Shown: positions 52,684 through 61,506 of the stretch, piece after piece
Layout of the letters: each line of letters begins with the position of its first letter
Position numbering within the stretch: the first letter of the stretch is position 1
Source of the DNA: Johnsonella sp.
Lineage (GTDB): Bacteria > Bacillota > Clostridia > Lachnospirales > Lachnospiraceae
Direction: 5' to 3'
DNA: 64,000 nt
Assembly (NCBI GenBank): GCA_030529445.1
Contig: JAUMWW010000001.1
Span: 1 to 64,000 of the forward strand
Notes under the pieces: generated by a model
Seen by the model: only the letters and a program-made list of their open reading frames with translations
What the model was told of the DNA's origin: nothing
Databases searched by the model: none
Made by a program: the position numbers and the translations under genes

Positions 52684-54219
52684 TTATTCATTTTTCTTTT
52701 CACATCTGAGGTAGGCAGCAGCATCTTTAAAAAAACTTGCAACAATCAGGATGATAATGATACCGACCGGAAAGGCTGCAATGATCGAAACTGTCTGCAG
52801 GTGATTCATGGAATTCTCCGAAAAAATCAAAGCAATCGGAAAAAGTATTAACAGTATAGCCCAGAAAAGCTTGATTCTCTTATCGGGTATTTCTCCTTCT
52901 TCAAGCTCCTTATAAGTATAGGAGGAGGCGACCAGGGTAAGGGAATCAAATGTTGTCGCATAAAATGCGATCATCGAAAGAACAAGCAAAATCAGGGCAA
53001 GCTTCGGAAAGGGAAGCTGCTCGAAAATAAAGAGGATGCTCCCGTACAGGTCCGCGCTTTCCCGATAGAGGGCGAGGATGCCCTTATGATCGAGGAGTTC
53101 AAGCCCGAGCCCGTAATTGCCGAGGATGATGAAGGAAGAGAAGGTTCCTGCCAAGCCGAAGAGATATCCTCCGAGTACGGTCTGGCGCAAGGTGCGCCCG
53201 CGGCTGATGCTTCCGATAAAGAAAGGGGTTGCCACGCACCATACCATCCAGTAAGCCCAGTAAAAGACCGTCCAGTTTCGGACGAAGCCGCTTTCTCTGC
53301 CTGCATCCGTCCAAGTGGAAAGGACGATGAAATTCTGCGCAAGATTGCCCAGAGAGGATATGCCGGTTTCGATGATGTAAACCGCCTTTCCTCCCCCGAT
53401 CAGGACGAAAGCAAGCAGGGAAAAGAAAATATAGGAACAGGAGGAGGCAAGGAATTCCACCCCCTTGATTCCGAGATAGGCGCAGAAGGTATATATCGCA
53501 CAGATAATCAGGAGAAGGGAGATTGTCAGCGTAGAGCCCTCCGGCAGACCGCTCACTTTGCTGAGTGCGCCGGAAAGCAGGGGGGTTGCCAGAGAAAAGG
53601 TCGTTGCCGTACCGGCAATCAGCGCAAAAACGGCGAAAAGATCGATGAGCTTTCCGATAAGGCCGTCAACTTTCCTGCCCAATAATGCTCTGCAGCTTTC
53701 GGAATATCTCTGTCTTTTGCATTTTCTGACATGGAGCATAAAACCGAAGGCGGAGGCAAGCACGAGATAAAAACTCCAAGGTATGGGACCCCAGTGGAAA
53801 AGAGGATAGGTGCTTGCCCAGGTCTGTACGCCGCCGAGCTTTGCGATATGGCCTTCACCGGCATAAAGCATCCATTCACAGATGGAATAAAAGAGAATAT
53901 CGGCTGCCAGACCGGCGGTAAACATCATGCTGCCCCAGGAAAAAAAAGAAAAATCAGGTTTTTCACCGCCGCCGAGCTTGATCTTTCCGTATTTTGAGAA
54001 TGCGATATAGAGGGAAATGAGAAACATGCCCAGTCCGATCAGGAGGTAAAAGCTTGCGAGCCGATCGCTTAAGAAGAAACGCATTCTTTCCAGCGCAGAG
54101 GAAGAAGCCTGCGGTTTCAGAACAAAAAGCAGGCATAGTAAGATAATGGAAAAAAAGGGGATGATGCTGAGCTGGAAATCAATTCGTTTAAGAAGAGGAT
54201 TTCTTATTTTTTCTTTCAT
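52684..54219 (-). CDS. BCCT-family transporter (betaine/choline/carnitine)
   Basis: 511 residues with 12 membrane segments. Family landmarks: PLFHWGPIPWSFYLVLASAFGF, and the conserved aromatic segment WTVFYWAYWMVWCVATPFFIGSISRGRT in TM8. ATG 54219 is chosen because GGAGG lies five bases upstream; in-frame ATGs at 54231 and 54267 have no ribosome site. It would import a quaternary ammonium compound by sodium or proton symport, or exchange. Substrate cannot be read from sequence. A good promoter lies upstream at 54296-54268. Confidence 0.9.
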   Translation of the reverse strand: MKEKIRNPLLKRIDFQLSIIPFFSIILLCLLFVLKPQASSSALERMRFFLSDRLASFYLLIGLGMFLISLYIAFSKYGKIKLGGGEKPDFSFFSWGSMMFTAGLAADILFYSICEWMLYAGEGHIAKLGGVQTWASTYPLFHWGPIPWSFYLVLASAFGFMLHVRKCKRQRYSESCRALLGRKVDGLIGKLIDLFAVFALIAGTATTFSLATPLLSGALSKVSGLPEGSTLTISLLLIICAIYTFCAYLGIKGVEFLASSCSYIFFSLLAFVLIGGGKAVYIIETGISSLGNLAQNFIVLSTWTDAGRESGFVRNWTVFYWAYWMVWCVATPFFIGSISRGRTLRQTVLGGYLFGLAGTFSSFIILGNYGLGLELLDHKGILALYRESADLYGSILFIFEQLPFPKLALILLVLSMIAFYATTFDSLTLVASSYTYKELEEGEIPDKRIKLFWAILLILFPIALIFSENSMNHLQTVSIIAAFPVGIIIILIVASFFKDAAAYLRCEKKNE

Positions 54220-54267
54220 AAGCGCCTCCATGTTCAAAAAATCATCTTTAAATAAAATATTGAACAC

Positions 54268-54296
54268 AATATAGCATGGCTCCCTGTATTTTGCAA
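54268..54296 (-). promoter_or_regulatory. Predicted promoter for the BCCT gene
   Basis: On the minus strand TTGCAA (54296-54291), 17 bases, then TGCTATATT giving a -10 of TATATT (54273-54268) with an extended TG. It lies 48 bases before the start codon. Confidence 0.6.
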
Positions 54297-54363
54297 GAAC
54301 TTTCGTAACTTAAGAATTTCTGACATTTATAAAAAAGAGCTACAAAATTTATCCTTTATTATA

Positions 54364-54369
54364 TATAAT
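54364..54369 (+). promoter_or_regulatory. Possible -10 element for the lipoprotein and MBL-fold gene pair
   Basis: TATAAT in a very AT-rich stretch, 67 bases before the lipoprotein start. The -35 at 17 bases (TACAAA) is poor. Low certainty. Confidence 0.35.
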
Positions 54370-54391
54370 AAAATACTTGGAGGCATGGAGT

Positions 54392-54409
54392 ATGCTTAGA
54401 AAAAAATAG
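54392..54409 (+). CDS. Possible five-codon leader ORF
   Basis: ATG followed by four sense codons and TAG encodes MLRKK. GGAGG (54379-54383) is eight bases upstream, a well-placed ribosome site with no other gene to serve. It precedes the lipoprotein gene by 26 bases. It could be a translated leader or the remnant of a lost gene start. Confidence 0.25.
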   Translation: MLRKK

Positions 54410-54435
54410 TAAGAAGAAAAACTGGAGAAGAGAAA

Positions 54436-54996
54436 ATGAAAAAATCATATAGGAAGGCATTTGCTTCTTTGGCTGCGGCGGTGATGATTTTGGGATCGGG
54501 CTGTGCAAAAAGAGAGCTTGTGGTTCCGCAAACCATAGCCATAGAGCCAGATTTCAGCATCAAAGAAAATATTCAGATAGACTGGTTTCAGGTAGAGGAC
54601 GAATGCTATGAGCTTCTGAATGCGGAGGAATATCCTCTCGTCGATCAGATTGATTATGTGGTATTCGAGAATGAGAAAATCATCCGTCTGATTTTGGTAC
54701 TAAAAAATGAGGCAAATCAGATTGATGCCCTTACTTACGGGGCAAAATACATCAAGGCGTTTAATGATGCGATTGCAACACAGGATTTTTCGGTGGCAAG
54801 ATCAGGAGAGGATTATTACGGAGGATTATGGGACGAGTACGGGCTTGAGCTTGAGGTATATCCGCTGAATGAGATTTTGAGCGAAGACACTTCGGGATAT
54901 TACGTCAATCAAAAGATGGACCCGGGAGCAAACGATCCCGTAGTACCGCTGATTCATACGCAGCAGGAGAATGTGGCGGAAAGCGCCGCTCAATAG
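54436..54996 (+). CDS. Lipoprotein of unknown function
   Basis: 186 residues. Signal peptide with lipobox L19-G20-S21-G22-C23, then an acidic mature part of about 160 residues (FQVEDECYELLNAEEYPLVDQIDYVVFENEKIIRLILVLKN) that looks like one small alpha/beta domain with no family I recognise. GGAG precedes the ATG. The next gene begins 44 bases on and is probably co-transcribed, so it may work with the exported MBL-fold protein. Confidence 0.78.
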   Translation: MKKSYRKAFASLAAAVMILGSGCAKRELVVPQTIAIEPDFSIKENIQIDWFQVEDECYELLNAEEYPLVDQIDYVVFENEKIIRLILVLKNEANQIDALTYGAKYIKAFNDAIATQDFSVARSGEDYYGGLWDEYGLELEVYPLNEILSEDTSGYYVNQKMDPGANDPVVPLIHTQQENVAESAAQ

Positions 54997-55040
54997 GCGA
55001 AAGCGGAAAAAATATAAAAATCGGATAAAGGAAGGTTGGA

Positions 55041-56009
55041 ATGATGCGGATTTTAAAAAGAGCGGGTGCGATCATGCTTTGCTTTGCAGCACTGATTGCC
55101 GCAGCACCATTTTCAGTTCAGGCAAAAGCGGTTACGCGCAGCGCGATAAGGGTGGGAAGCTCCTCGTCTCCTCAGCACGGACCGGGGATGCAGTCTCTCG
55201 GCGGAGCGGAAATTATGTTATTGCAAAATCAGACGGACAGCCAGATGATGAGCTATATCATTACCACAAATACCGGAGAGCTGATCGTAGTCGACGGCGG
55301 GCTGCCCGAAGATGCGCAGCATCTGAGCGATATCATTAAAAGCAAGGGAGGGAAGGTGAGCGCCTGGCTGATCACCCATCCTCACAGCGATCATGTCGGA
55401 GCGATCACAAAGCTGATCAATGAAGGGCTGAACGGCATCAGCGTAGAGGGAGTCTACTATAAATATATGGATATGGATTGGTATATCAGAAACGAGGCAT
55501 ACCGTTCCCAGATGGTTGCAGACAGCGCCGCAGCCTTTGCAAAGCTCGATCCCTCGGTAAGACACGGAGAGATCAAAAAGGGCGATGTGATCGAGGTGGG
55601 AAATGCGAAGATCCATGTACTTAACGATCCCTATCAGTTTACGGTCAATGCGATCAATAACTCTTCCGTTGCCTATAGAATCGATATCAACGGCAAGAGA
55701 ATTCTCTTCCTCGGAGATATGGGACCGGAGGCGGGAGAAAGCCTCAAAAACGAGCTTCCTCCGGAGGAGCTGCGCGCGGATTATGTGCAGATGGCACATC
55801 ACGGGCAGTATGGAGTAAATAAGGATGTTTATGAGCTGATCCGACCGAAGGTATGCATGTGGAATGCACCCTCATGGCTTTGGGATAACGATAACGGTGC
55901 CGGCAAGGGGAGCGGAACCTATCTTACGCTTGAGGTAAGAGCCTGGATGGAGGAGCTCGGCGTAAAATCACATTATGTCATAAAGGACGGAGATCAGACA
56001 ATAAAATAA
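55041..56009 (+). CDS. Exported metallo-beta-lactamase-fold hydrolase
   Basis: 322 residues with a signal peptide (hydrophobic 8-24, probable cleavage after VQA at about residue 29). The metal site HPHSDH is at 113-118; further ligands are in FLGDMG and AHHGQYG. The layout resembles the ComEC/Rec2-type and phosphorylcholine-esterase-like MBL group, secreted, often acting on phosphodiesters. GNNP-type substrate cannot be told. AAGGAAGG precedes the start; a second ATG at 55044 is equally possible. A terminator follows. Confidence 0.82.
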   Translation: MMRILKRAGAIMLCFAALIAAAPFSVQAKAVTRSAIRVGSSSSPQHGPGMQSLGGAEIMLLQNQTDSQMMSYIITTNTGELIVVDGGLPEDAQHLSDIIKSKGGKVSAWLITHPHSDHVGAITKLINEGLNGISVEGVYYKYMDMDWYIRNEAYRSQMVADSAAAFAKLDPSVRHGEIKKGDVIEVGNAKIHVLNDPYQFTVNAINNSSVAYRIDINGKRILFLGDMGPEAGESLKNELPPEELRADYVQMAHHGQYGVNKDVYELIRPKVCMWNAPSWLWDNDNGAGKGSGTYLTLEVRAWMEELGVKSHYVIKDGDQTIK

Positions 56010-56054
56010 GAAGAGAGTGCGGGAGGCTTTTGTTGCGCTTTTCGAAGGGGAATT

Positions 56055-56093
56055 GGCGGTTATGCAAAGATGAAAATGCAGACCGCCTTTTTT
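56055..56093 (+). terminator. Intrinsic terminator after the MBL-fold gene
   Basis: GGCGGT (56055-56060) pairs with ACCGCC (56082-56087), followed by six T (56088-56093). The loop is long (21 bases) but the T run is typical. Confidence 0.6.
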
Positions 56094-56164
56094 GCTGCCT
56101 GTATTTTTCGGAGAAAGTAAGGGAGAAAGAAAGCGGGGGGAAGAGAGGGAAGGGATAAATTTTC

Positions 56165-56193
56165 TTGACATTCTTAGAAGAAGGAATTAAAAT
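56165..56193 (+). promoter_or_regulatory. Promoter of the fatty-acid operon
   Basis: Perfect TTGACA (56165-56170), 17 bases, TAAAAT (56188-56193). Expected transcription start near 56200, about 45 bases before fabH. One of the best promoter matches in the window. Confidence 0.75.
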
Positions 56194-56195
56194 AG

Positions 56196-56208
56196 TTTGA
56201 CAATCAAA
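56196..56208 (+). promoter_or_regulatory. fabT box: FabT-like operator palindrome over the fab transcription start
   Basis: TTTGA-CAA-TCAAA is a perfect inverted repeat spanning the expected start site, a position suited to repression. From memory it matches the core of sites bound by the MarR-family repressor FabT of streptococci and enterococci. A second palindrome, ATATTC-AAAA-GAATAT, lies at 56216-56231. No fabT gene is in the window. Confidence 0.55.
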
Positions 56209-56245
56209 ATATTTAATATTCAAAAGAATATATCAAGGAGAGATG

Positions 56246-57199
56246 ATGGAGATTATTCTTCAGAGTACCGGAAGTCAGCTGCCAAGAAGGAGCCTCAGCA
56301 ACGACGAGCTGAGCCGGATGGTGGAAACCTCCGATGAATGGATAAGAAGCCGGACGGGGATAACGAGCAGGTATATATCCGGAGAGGATGAGTCTTTGAG
56401 CCTTCTGGCGGCAAAAGCGGCACAAAAAGCATTGAGCTCTGCCGGAGTCGAAGCTTCAGAGCTGGATCTGATCATCGGAGCAACCTCCAGCCCGGATAAG
56501 AGTTTTCCCTCCTGTGCCTGTGAGGTACAGGCATTGATCGGTGCAGAGAGGGCTTTTTGCTTCGATGTCAGCGCGGCCTGTTCCGGATTTGTATACGGCA
56601 TGCATATAGCGGAAAGCATGATGAGAGCCTCAGCCTATAAAAAGGCTTTGGTGATCGGTGCGGACGCGCTTTCCAAATACATCGACTGGGGGGACAGGAG
56701 CACCTGCGTGCTTTTCGGAGACGGAGCGGGAGCGGTTCTCTTAAGCGCGAGAGAGGAAAGCGCAGAAGAGAAGAAAGGAATTATCGCCGCAAGCCTGGGT
56801 TCCGACGGAAAAGGAGGAGAGGTGCTTTACAGAGATTGTGCCGGAGAGGATCGCTTTCTCCATATGGATGGGCAGTCGGTTTTTAAGTTTGCCGTAAGAA
56901 CGGTTCCCAAAAGCATAGAAGAGGTTTTGGAGAAGGCGGGGACGGATAAGGAAGAGGTGGATTTCTTCATTCTTCATCAGGCAAATGAGCGCATCATCGA
57001 TGCGGCAGCCAAAAGGCTGGAACTGCCTAAGGAGAGGTTTCCGATGAATCTTTCCGAGATGGGAAACACTTCTGCGGCAAGCATTCCGGTATTGCTGGAT
57101 GAGCTCTTCAAAAAGGGCAGGATCAGAAAAGGAATGCTGATTCTGATCTCGGGCTTCGGTGCAGGGCTTACATGGGGCTCCATGCTGATCCGGTACTAA
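56246..57199 (+). CDS. fabH: 3-oxoacyl-ACP synthase III
   Basis: 317 residues. With ATG 56246 as start the triad falls at Cys112 (DVSAACSGF), His244 (LHQANERI) and Asn274 (EMGNTSAASIP), the same numbers as in E. coli FabH, which supports this start over ATG 56243; AAGGAG lies five bases upstream. It starts fatty-acid synthesis by joining acetyl- or branched acyl-CoA to malonyl-ACP. First gene of an operon in the streptococcal order. Confidence 0.95.
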   Translation: MEIILQSTGSQLPRRSLSNDELSRMVETSDEWIRSRTGITSRYISGEDESLSLLAAKAAQKALSSAGVEASELDLIIGATSSPDKSFPSCACEVQALIGAERAFCFDVSAACSGFVYGMHIAESMMRASAYKKALVIGADALSKYIDWGDRSTCVLFGDGAGAVLLSAREESAEEKKGIIAASLGSDGKGGEVLYRDCAGEDRFLHMDGQSVFKFAVRTVPKSIEEVLEKAGTDKEEVDFFILHQANERIIDAAAKRLELPKERFPMNLSEMGNTSAASIPVLLDELFKKGRIRKGMLILISGFGAGLTWGSMLIRY

Positions 57200-57283
57200 A
57201 TAAAGAGGCATCATGAGACCGAAAGGTTTATGATAGATAAAAAGAAAATAATTAATATTAATATTAAAGAAAAGAGGTAAATT

Positions 57284-57520
57284 ATGTCAGAGAAAGTAAA
57301 GGAAATCATTGCGGAGCAGCTTAATATCGATGTGGATAAGATTAATATAAACTCTGATTTTAAAGAGGATCTCGGTGCGGATTCGCTGGATCTTTTCAAT
57401 CTGGTGATGGCTTTCGAAGATGAGTACGGAGTGGAGATTCCCTCCGAGGATCTGGAGCAGATTACTACGGTATCGGCGGTTATCGAGTACTTAAAGGAAA
57501 AAGGGGCGGATATTTCATAA
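57284..57520 (+). CDS. acpP: Acyl carrier protein
   Basis: 78 acidic residues. The phosphopantetheine attachment site is Ser34 in LGADSLDLFNLVM. It carries the growing acyl chain. An 84-base AT-rich gap before it holds a short AATATTAATATT palindrome and the AGAGG ribosome site, but no clear extra promoter. Confidence 0.95.
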   Translation: MSEKVKEIIAEQLNIDVDKININSDFKEDLGADSLDLFNLVMAFEDEYGVEIPSEDLEQITTVSAVIEYLKEKGADIS

Positions 57521-57546
57521 AAAGAGGATAAGGCAGGAAGAAGAGC

Positions 57547-58485
57547 ATGAAAACCCGGATAACAGAACTACTCGGCATAGAACATCCCATTATTCAAGGC
57601 GGTATGGCTTGGGTTGCCGAACACCATCTTGCCGCTGCCGTCAGCAATGCGGGAGGGCTGGGACTGATCGGAGCGGCAAATGCACCGGCGCAGGTTGTTC
57701 GAGAAGAAATCAGAAAGGCGAAGAGTCTGAGCAATAAGCCCTTCGGCGTAAATATTATGCTGCTTTCTCCGCACGCGGAAGAAATTGCACAGCTGGTGAT
57801 CGAAGAGGGGGTTGAAGTGGTAACTACGGGAGCCGGCTCTCCCGAAAAATACATCAAATCATGGAAAGAAGCCGGAATCAAGGTGATTCCCGTAGTTGCT
57901 TCCGTCGCACTTGCCAGAAGGATGGAGAGAGTCGGAGCCGATGCGGTGATCGCCGAGGGCTGTGAGGCAGGAGGGCATATCGGAGAAATTACGACAATGG
58001 CTCTCATTCCCCAAGTCGCCGATGCGATAGAGATTCCGCTGATTGCGGCGGGAGGAATCGGAGACGGCAGAGGCATGATGGCGGCTCTGATGCTCGGTGC
58101 GGAGGGGGTACAGATCGGAACCAGATTCGTCGTAGCCCATGAATCGATCGTGCATGATAATTATAAAGAAAGAATTATCAAGGCAAAGGACATAGACAGC
58201 GCGGTTACCGGAAGAAGCCACGGCCATCCGGTGCGCTCGCTCAGAAATACGATGACCAGAGAATATGCGAGGCTGGAGAGTGAGGGCAAGAGCTTTGAGG
58301 AGCTTGAATACCTGACTCTGGGAACGCTGCGCAAGGCGGTGCAGGAGGGAGATACCGTAAACGGTACCGTCATGGCGGGGCAGATCGCCGGTTTGGTCAG
58401 CAAGAGACAGAGCTGTAAAGAAATCATCGATGAGATGCTTGCACAGGCGCAGGCGCTGGCAGGCAAGATAGGGAGTCCGGTATGA
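57547..58485 (+). CDS. fabK: Enoyl-ACP reductase II (FMN-dependent)
   Basis: 312 residues. Nitronate monooxygenase-like TIM barrel: LGIEHPIIQGGMAWVAEHHLAAAVSNAGGLG, EGCEAGGHIGEITTMAL and AAGGIGDGRGMMAALMLGAEGVQIGTRF (FMN phosphate site). FabK replaces FabI for the last reduction of each elongation cycle and is resistant to triclosan in other species. Overlaps fabD by four bases. Confidence 0.94.
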   Translation: MKTRITELLGIEHPIIQGGMAWVAEHHLAAAVSNAGGLGLIGAANAPAQVVREEIRKAKSLSNKPFGVNIMLLSPHAEEIAQLVIEEGVEVVTTGAGSPEKYIKSWKEAGIKVIPVVASVALARRMERVGADAVIAEGCEAGGHIGEITTMALIPQVADAIEIPLIAAGGIGDGRGMMAALMLGAEGVQIGTRFVVAHESIVHDNYKERIIKAKDIDSAVTGRSHGHPVRSLRNTMTREYARLESEGKSFEELEYLTLGTLRKAVQEGDTVNGTVMAGQIAGLVSKRQSCKEIIDEMLAQAQALAGKIGSPV

Positions 58486-59399
58486 GCATAGCATTTTTAT
58501 TTCCGGGTCAGGGAGCGCAAAAGACGGGGATGGGAAGAAGCTTTTATGAAGAAGAGCCTCTTTCCAGGGAAGTTTTTCTCAATGCCTCAAAACTGCTTTC
58601 CTTAGATATGGAAGAGCTTGTGTTTTCAGAAAATGACAAGCTGAATATAACCGAATATACACAGGCTGCCTTGGTTTGTACCTGCATAGCGATGCTGAAG
58701 GCGGTAGAGAAACGCGGAATTAAGGCGGAGGTTTGTGCAGGTCTGAGTCTCGGAGAATATGCGGCTCTTTATTATAGCGGGGCGATGAGCGAGGAGGATG
58801 CTCTGCGCGTTGTAAGAGAGAGAGGGAAGCTCATGCAGGAAGCGGTGAGGGGAGAAGGCGCTATGGCGGCAGTGCTCGGGCTGAGTGCGGAAGAGACGCA
58901 GGAAGCAATCAAGGGGATAGAGGGCGTATGGATTGCAAACTATAACTGCCCCGCCCAGATCGTCATATCCGGATATGCCGAGGCGGTCGAAAAAGCTTCG
59001 GAAGAGCTGAAAAAGGCAGGGGCAAAGAGGGTGATCGCCCTCAATGTAAGCGGTCCTTTCCATTCCCCCCTGCTCAAGGAAGCGGGAGAGGCGCTCTATC
59101 GTTATCTTTCGGATTTTGAGATATCGGATCCGAAGCTTCCCTATGTGGCGAACTATCATGGAGATTATGTGTATAGCGCAAAGGGGATCAGGGAGCTTTT
59201 GAGAGATCAGGTTTCCGGGGCGGTCAGGTTTGAGCAGAGCATAAGAAAAATGATTGCCGAAGGAGTGGATACTTTTATTGAGATCGGTCCCGGGAAAACC
59301 CTGAGCGCTTTTGTGAAAAAAATCGATCAGAATGTAAGAATTTTGAATATAGAGAATACAGAGGATATCGAAAGAGTGGCCCAAGCTCTTTCCGTATAA
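58482..59399 (+). CDS. fabD: Malonyl-CoA:ACP transacylase
   Basis: 305 residues. FPGQGAQKTGMG at the N-terminus, the nucleophile Ser89 in GLSLGEYAAL, and the His in NVSGPFHSPLL. It moves malonyl from CoA to ACP. ATGA overlap with fabK implies coupled translation. Confidence 0.95.
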   Translation: MSIAFLFPGQGAQKTGMGRSFYEEEPLSREVFLNASKLLSLDMEELVFSENDKLNITEYTQAALVCTCIAMLKAVEKRGIKAEVCAGLSLGEYAALYYSGAMSEEDALRVVRERGKLMQEAVRGEGAMAAVLGLSAEETQEAIKGIEGVWIANYNCPAQIVISGYAEAVEKASEELKKAGAKRVIALNVSGPFHSPLLKEAGEALYRYLSDFEISDPKLPYVANYHGDYVYSAKGIRELLRDQVSGAVRFEQSIRKMIAEGVDTFIEIGPGKTLSAFVKKIDQNVRILNIENTEDIERVAQALSV

Positions 59400-59413
59400 A
59401 ATAGGAGAAAAAA

Positions 59414-60157
59414 ATGAAGCTGGAGAATAGAGTGGCGCTTGTTACGGGAGCGGCAAAAGGAATAGGAAGAGCAATTGCAATTGCACTGGCAAAGGAGGGC
59501 GCATATACCATCATCAATTATGCGGGCTCCAGAGAAAAAGCGGAGCAGACCAAGGCAAAGATAGAAGCGGCAGGAGGCAGGGCGGAGATCTGTCAATGTG
59601 ATGTATCCGATTTTGCGGCGGTGAAAGAAATGATAGACAAAATTGTCAGGGAGCAGGGAAAGCTGGATATACTGGTGAATAACGCCGGCATCACAAGAGA
59701 TAATCTTCTGATGAAGATGAGTGAGGAAGAGTTCGATTCCGTGATGAATACCAATCTCAAGGGAAGCTTTCACTGCATGCAGGCGGCGAGCCGCCACATG
59801 ATCAAGGCGAGGTACGGCAGAATCATCAATATTTCTTCGGTTTCGGGAGTAGCAGGCAATATAGGGCAGGTAAATTACAGCGCAAGCAAGGCAGGGCTGA
59901 TCGGAATGAGCAAATCCGCAGCCAGAGAGATGGCATCCAGGGGGATTACCGTCAATACGGTAGCACCGGGATTCATTGTCACGGACATGACGGATAAGCT
60001 TTCCGATAAGATCAAGGAGAGCATGACGGAAATGATTCCGATGAAGAGATTCGGTGAGCCGGAGGATATTGCGGAAGCGGTTCTTTTTTTGGCAGGTGAA
60101 AGCGCCGGCTATATTACGGGTCAGACCCTCAGCGTCAACGGCGGCATGTATATGTAA
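59414..60157 (+). CDS. fabG: 3-oxoacyl-ACP reductase
   Basis: 247 residues. SDR: cofactor motif [33 protein letters not shown], the catalytic Ser in NISSVSG and YSASKAG (Y-x3-K), and the FabG end [21 protein letters not shown]-dependent reduction of 3-oxoacyl-ACP. AGGAG precedes the ATG. A 105-base gap with no clear feature follows. Confidence 0.95.
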   Translation: MKLENRVALVTGAAKGIGRAIAIALAKEGAYTIINYAGSREKAEQTKAKIEAAGGRAEICQCDVSDFAAVKEMIDKIVREQGKLDILVNNAGITRDNLLMKMSEEEFDSVMNTNLKGSFHCMQAASRHMIKARYGRIINISSVSGVAGNIGQVNYSASKAGLIGMSKSAAREMASRGITVNTVAPGFIVTDMTDKLSDKIKESMTEMIPMKRFGEPEDIAEAVLFLAGESAGYITGQTLSVNGGMYM

Positions 60158-60262
60158 AGAGCGGTATATCATATGCGGTGAAGATGCCGGCATGTAACTC
60201 ATTCAAAAATCTCATAAAAGGAAAGGGAAGATGAGGCTTAAAAAGCAGCATAGAGGAAAATG

Positions 60263-61501
60263 ATGAAAAGAAGAGTAGTGATAACCGGTCTCGGAGCGCT
60301 TACCCCGACCGGCTTAGATGTAAAAAGCTTTTGGAATTCCTGCAGAGAGGGAAGAGTGGGAATCGCTCCCATCACCTATTTCGATACCAAGGATTTTAAG
60401 GTAAAGCTTGCCGCAGAGCTAAAAGGATTCGATCCGAAGGAATATATGGATGCGAAGCAGGCAAAGCGAATGGAAGCCTTTTCACAATATGCCGTAGCCG
60501 CGAGCAAAGAGGCATTGGAGGACAGCGGTATTGATATGGAGAAGGAGGATCCCTTCCGGATCGGTGTAAGCGTGGGTTCGGGAATCGGGAGTCTTCAGTC
60601 CATGGAGAGAGAGCATAGCAAGCTGCTTGAGAAAGGTCCGGGAAGGGTCGCGCCACTTTTGGTTCCGATGATGATTTCCAATATGGCGGCAGGCAATATT
60701 GCAATCCAGTTCGGTTTGAAGGGAAAGAACATCAATGTGGTGACGGCTTGTGCAACGGGAACGCATAGCATAGGCGAGGCGTTTCGTTCGATTGTATATA
60801 AGGAGGCGGAGGTGATGCTTGCAGGCGGAAGTGAAGCCTCTATTTCGCCTATCGGCGTTGCGGGATTTGCCGCGCTTACAGCATTGAATACCACGGAGGA
60901 TGCGGCAAGAGCCTCGATTCCTTTCGATAAGGACAGAGCCGGCTTTGTCATGGGCGAGGGAGCCGGGGTTTTGGTTCTGGAGGAATTGGAGCATGCAAAG
61001 GCGAGGGGAGCAAAGATCTATGCGGAAATCGTCGGCTACGGATCAAGCTGCGATGCCTACCATATTACCTCCCCCAGAGAGGACGGATCGGGAGCTGCCA
61101 AGGCGATGCTCTATGCGATAGAGGATGCCGGGTTAAAGCCCGAGGATGTGGATTATATCAACGCACACGGAACAAGCACGCCTCATAATGACCTTTTCGA
61201 GAGCAAGGCAATCAAGCTTGCGCTCGGAGAGCATGCATATAAGGTGAAGATCAATTCGACCAAATCTTTAATCGGACATTTACTCGGAGCTGCCGGAGGA
61301 ATCGAGGCGCTGGTCTGTGTAAAATCTCTTGAGGAAGGATTCATTCATAAGACCGCGGGTCTGCAGACGCCGGGCGAGGGCTGCGACCTTGATTATTGTA
61401 TGGAAAGCGCGGATGCTCCGGAGCTTGAGGTGGCAATGAGCAATTCTTTAGGTTTTGGCGGACATAATGCAAGCATAGTGTTTAAAAAATACAGAGGGTA
61501 G
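60263..61501 (+). CDS. fabF: 3-oxoacyl-ACP synthase II
   Basis: 412 residues from the second of two adjacent ATGs (60260 and 60263), better spaced from GAGGA. Cys163 in VTACATGTHS, His302 in NAHGTSTPHND and His339 in KSLIGHLLGAAGG form the Cys-His-His site of elongating condensing enzymes. Normal FabF length. Confidence 0.95.
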   Translation: MKRRVVITGLGALTPTGLDVKSFWNSCREGRVGIAPITYFDTKDFKVKLAAELKGFDPKEYMDAKQAKRMEAFSQYAVAASKEALEDSGIDMEKEDPFRIGVSVGSGIGSLQSMEREHSKLLEKGPGRVAPLLVPMMISNMAAGNIAIQFGLKGKNINVVTACATGTHSIGEAFRSIVYKEAEVMLAGGSEASISPIGVAGFAALTALNTTEDAARASIPFDKDRAGFVMGEGAGVLVLEELEHAKARGAKIYAEIVGYGSSCDAYHITSPREDGSGAAKAMLYAIEDAGLKPEDVDYINAHGTSTPHNDLFESKAIKLALGEHAYKVKINSTKSLIGHLLGAAGGIEALVCVKSLEEGFIHKTAGLQTPGEGCDLDYCMESADAPELEVAMSNSLGFGGHNASIVFKKYRG

Positions 61502-61506
61502 ATCTG

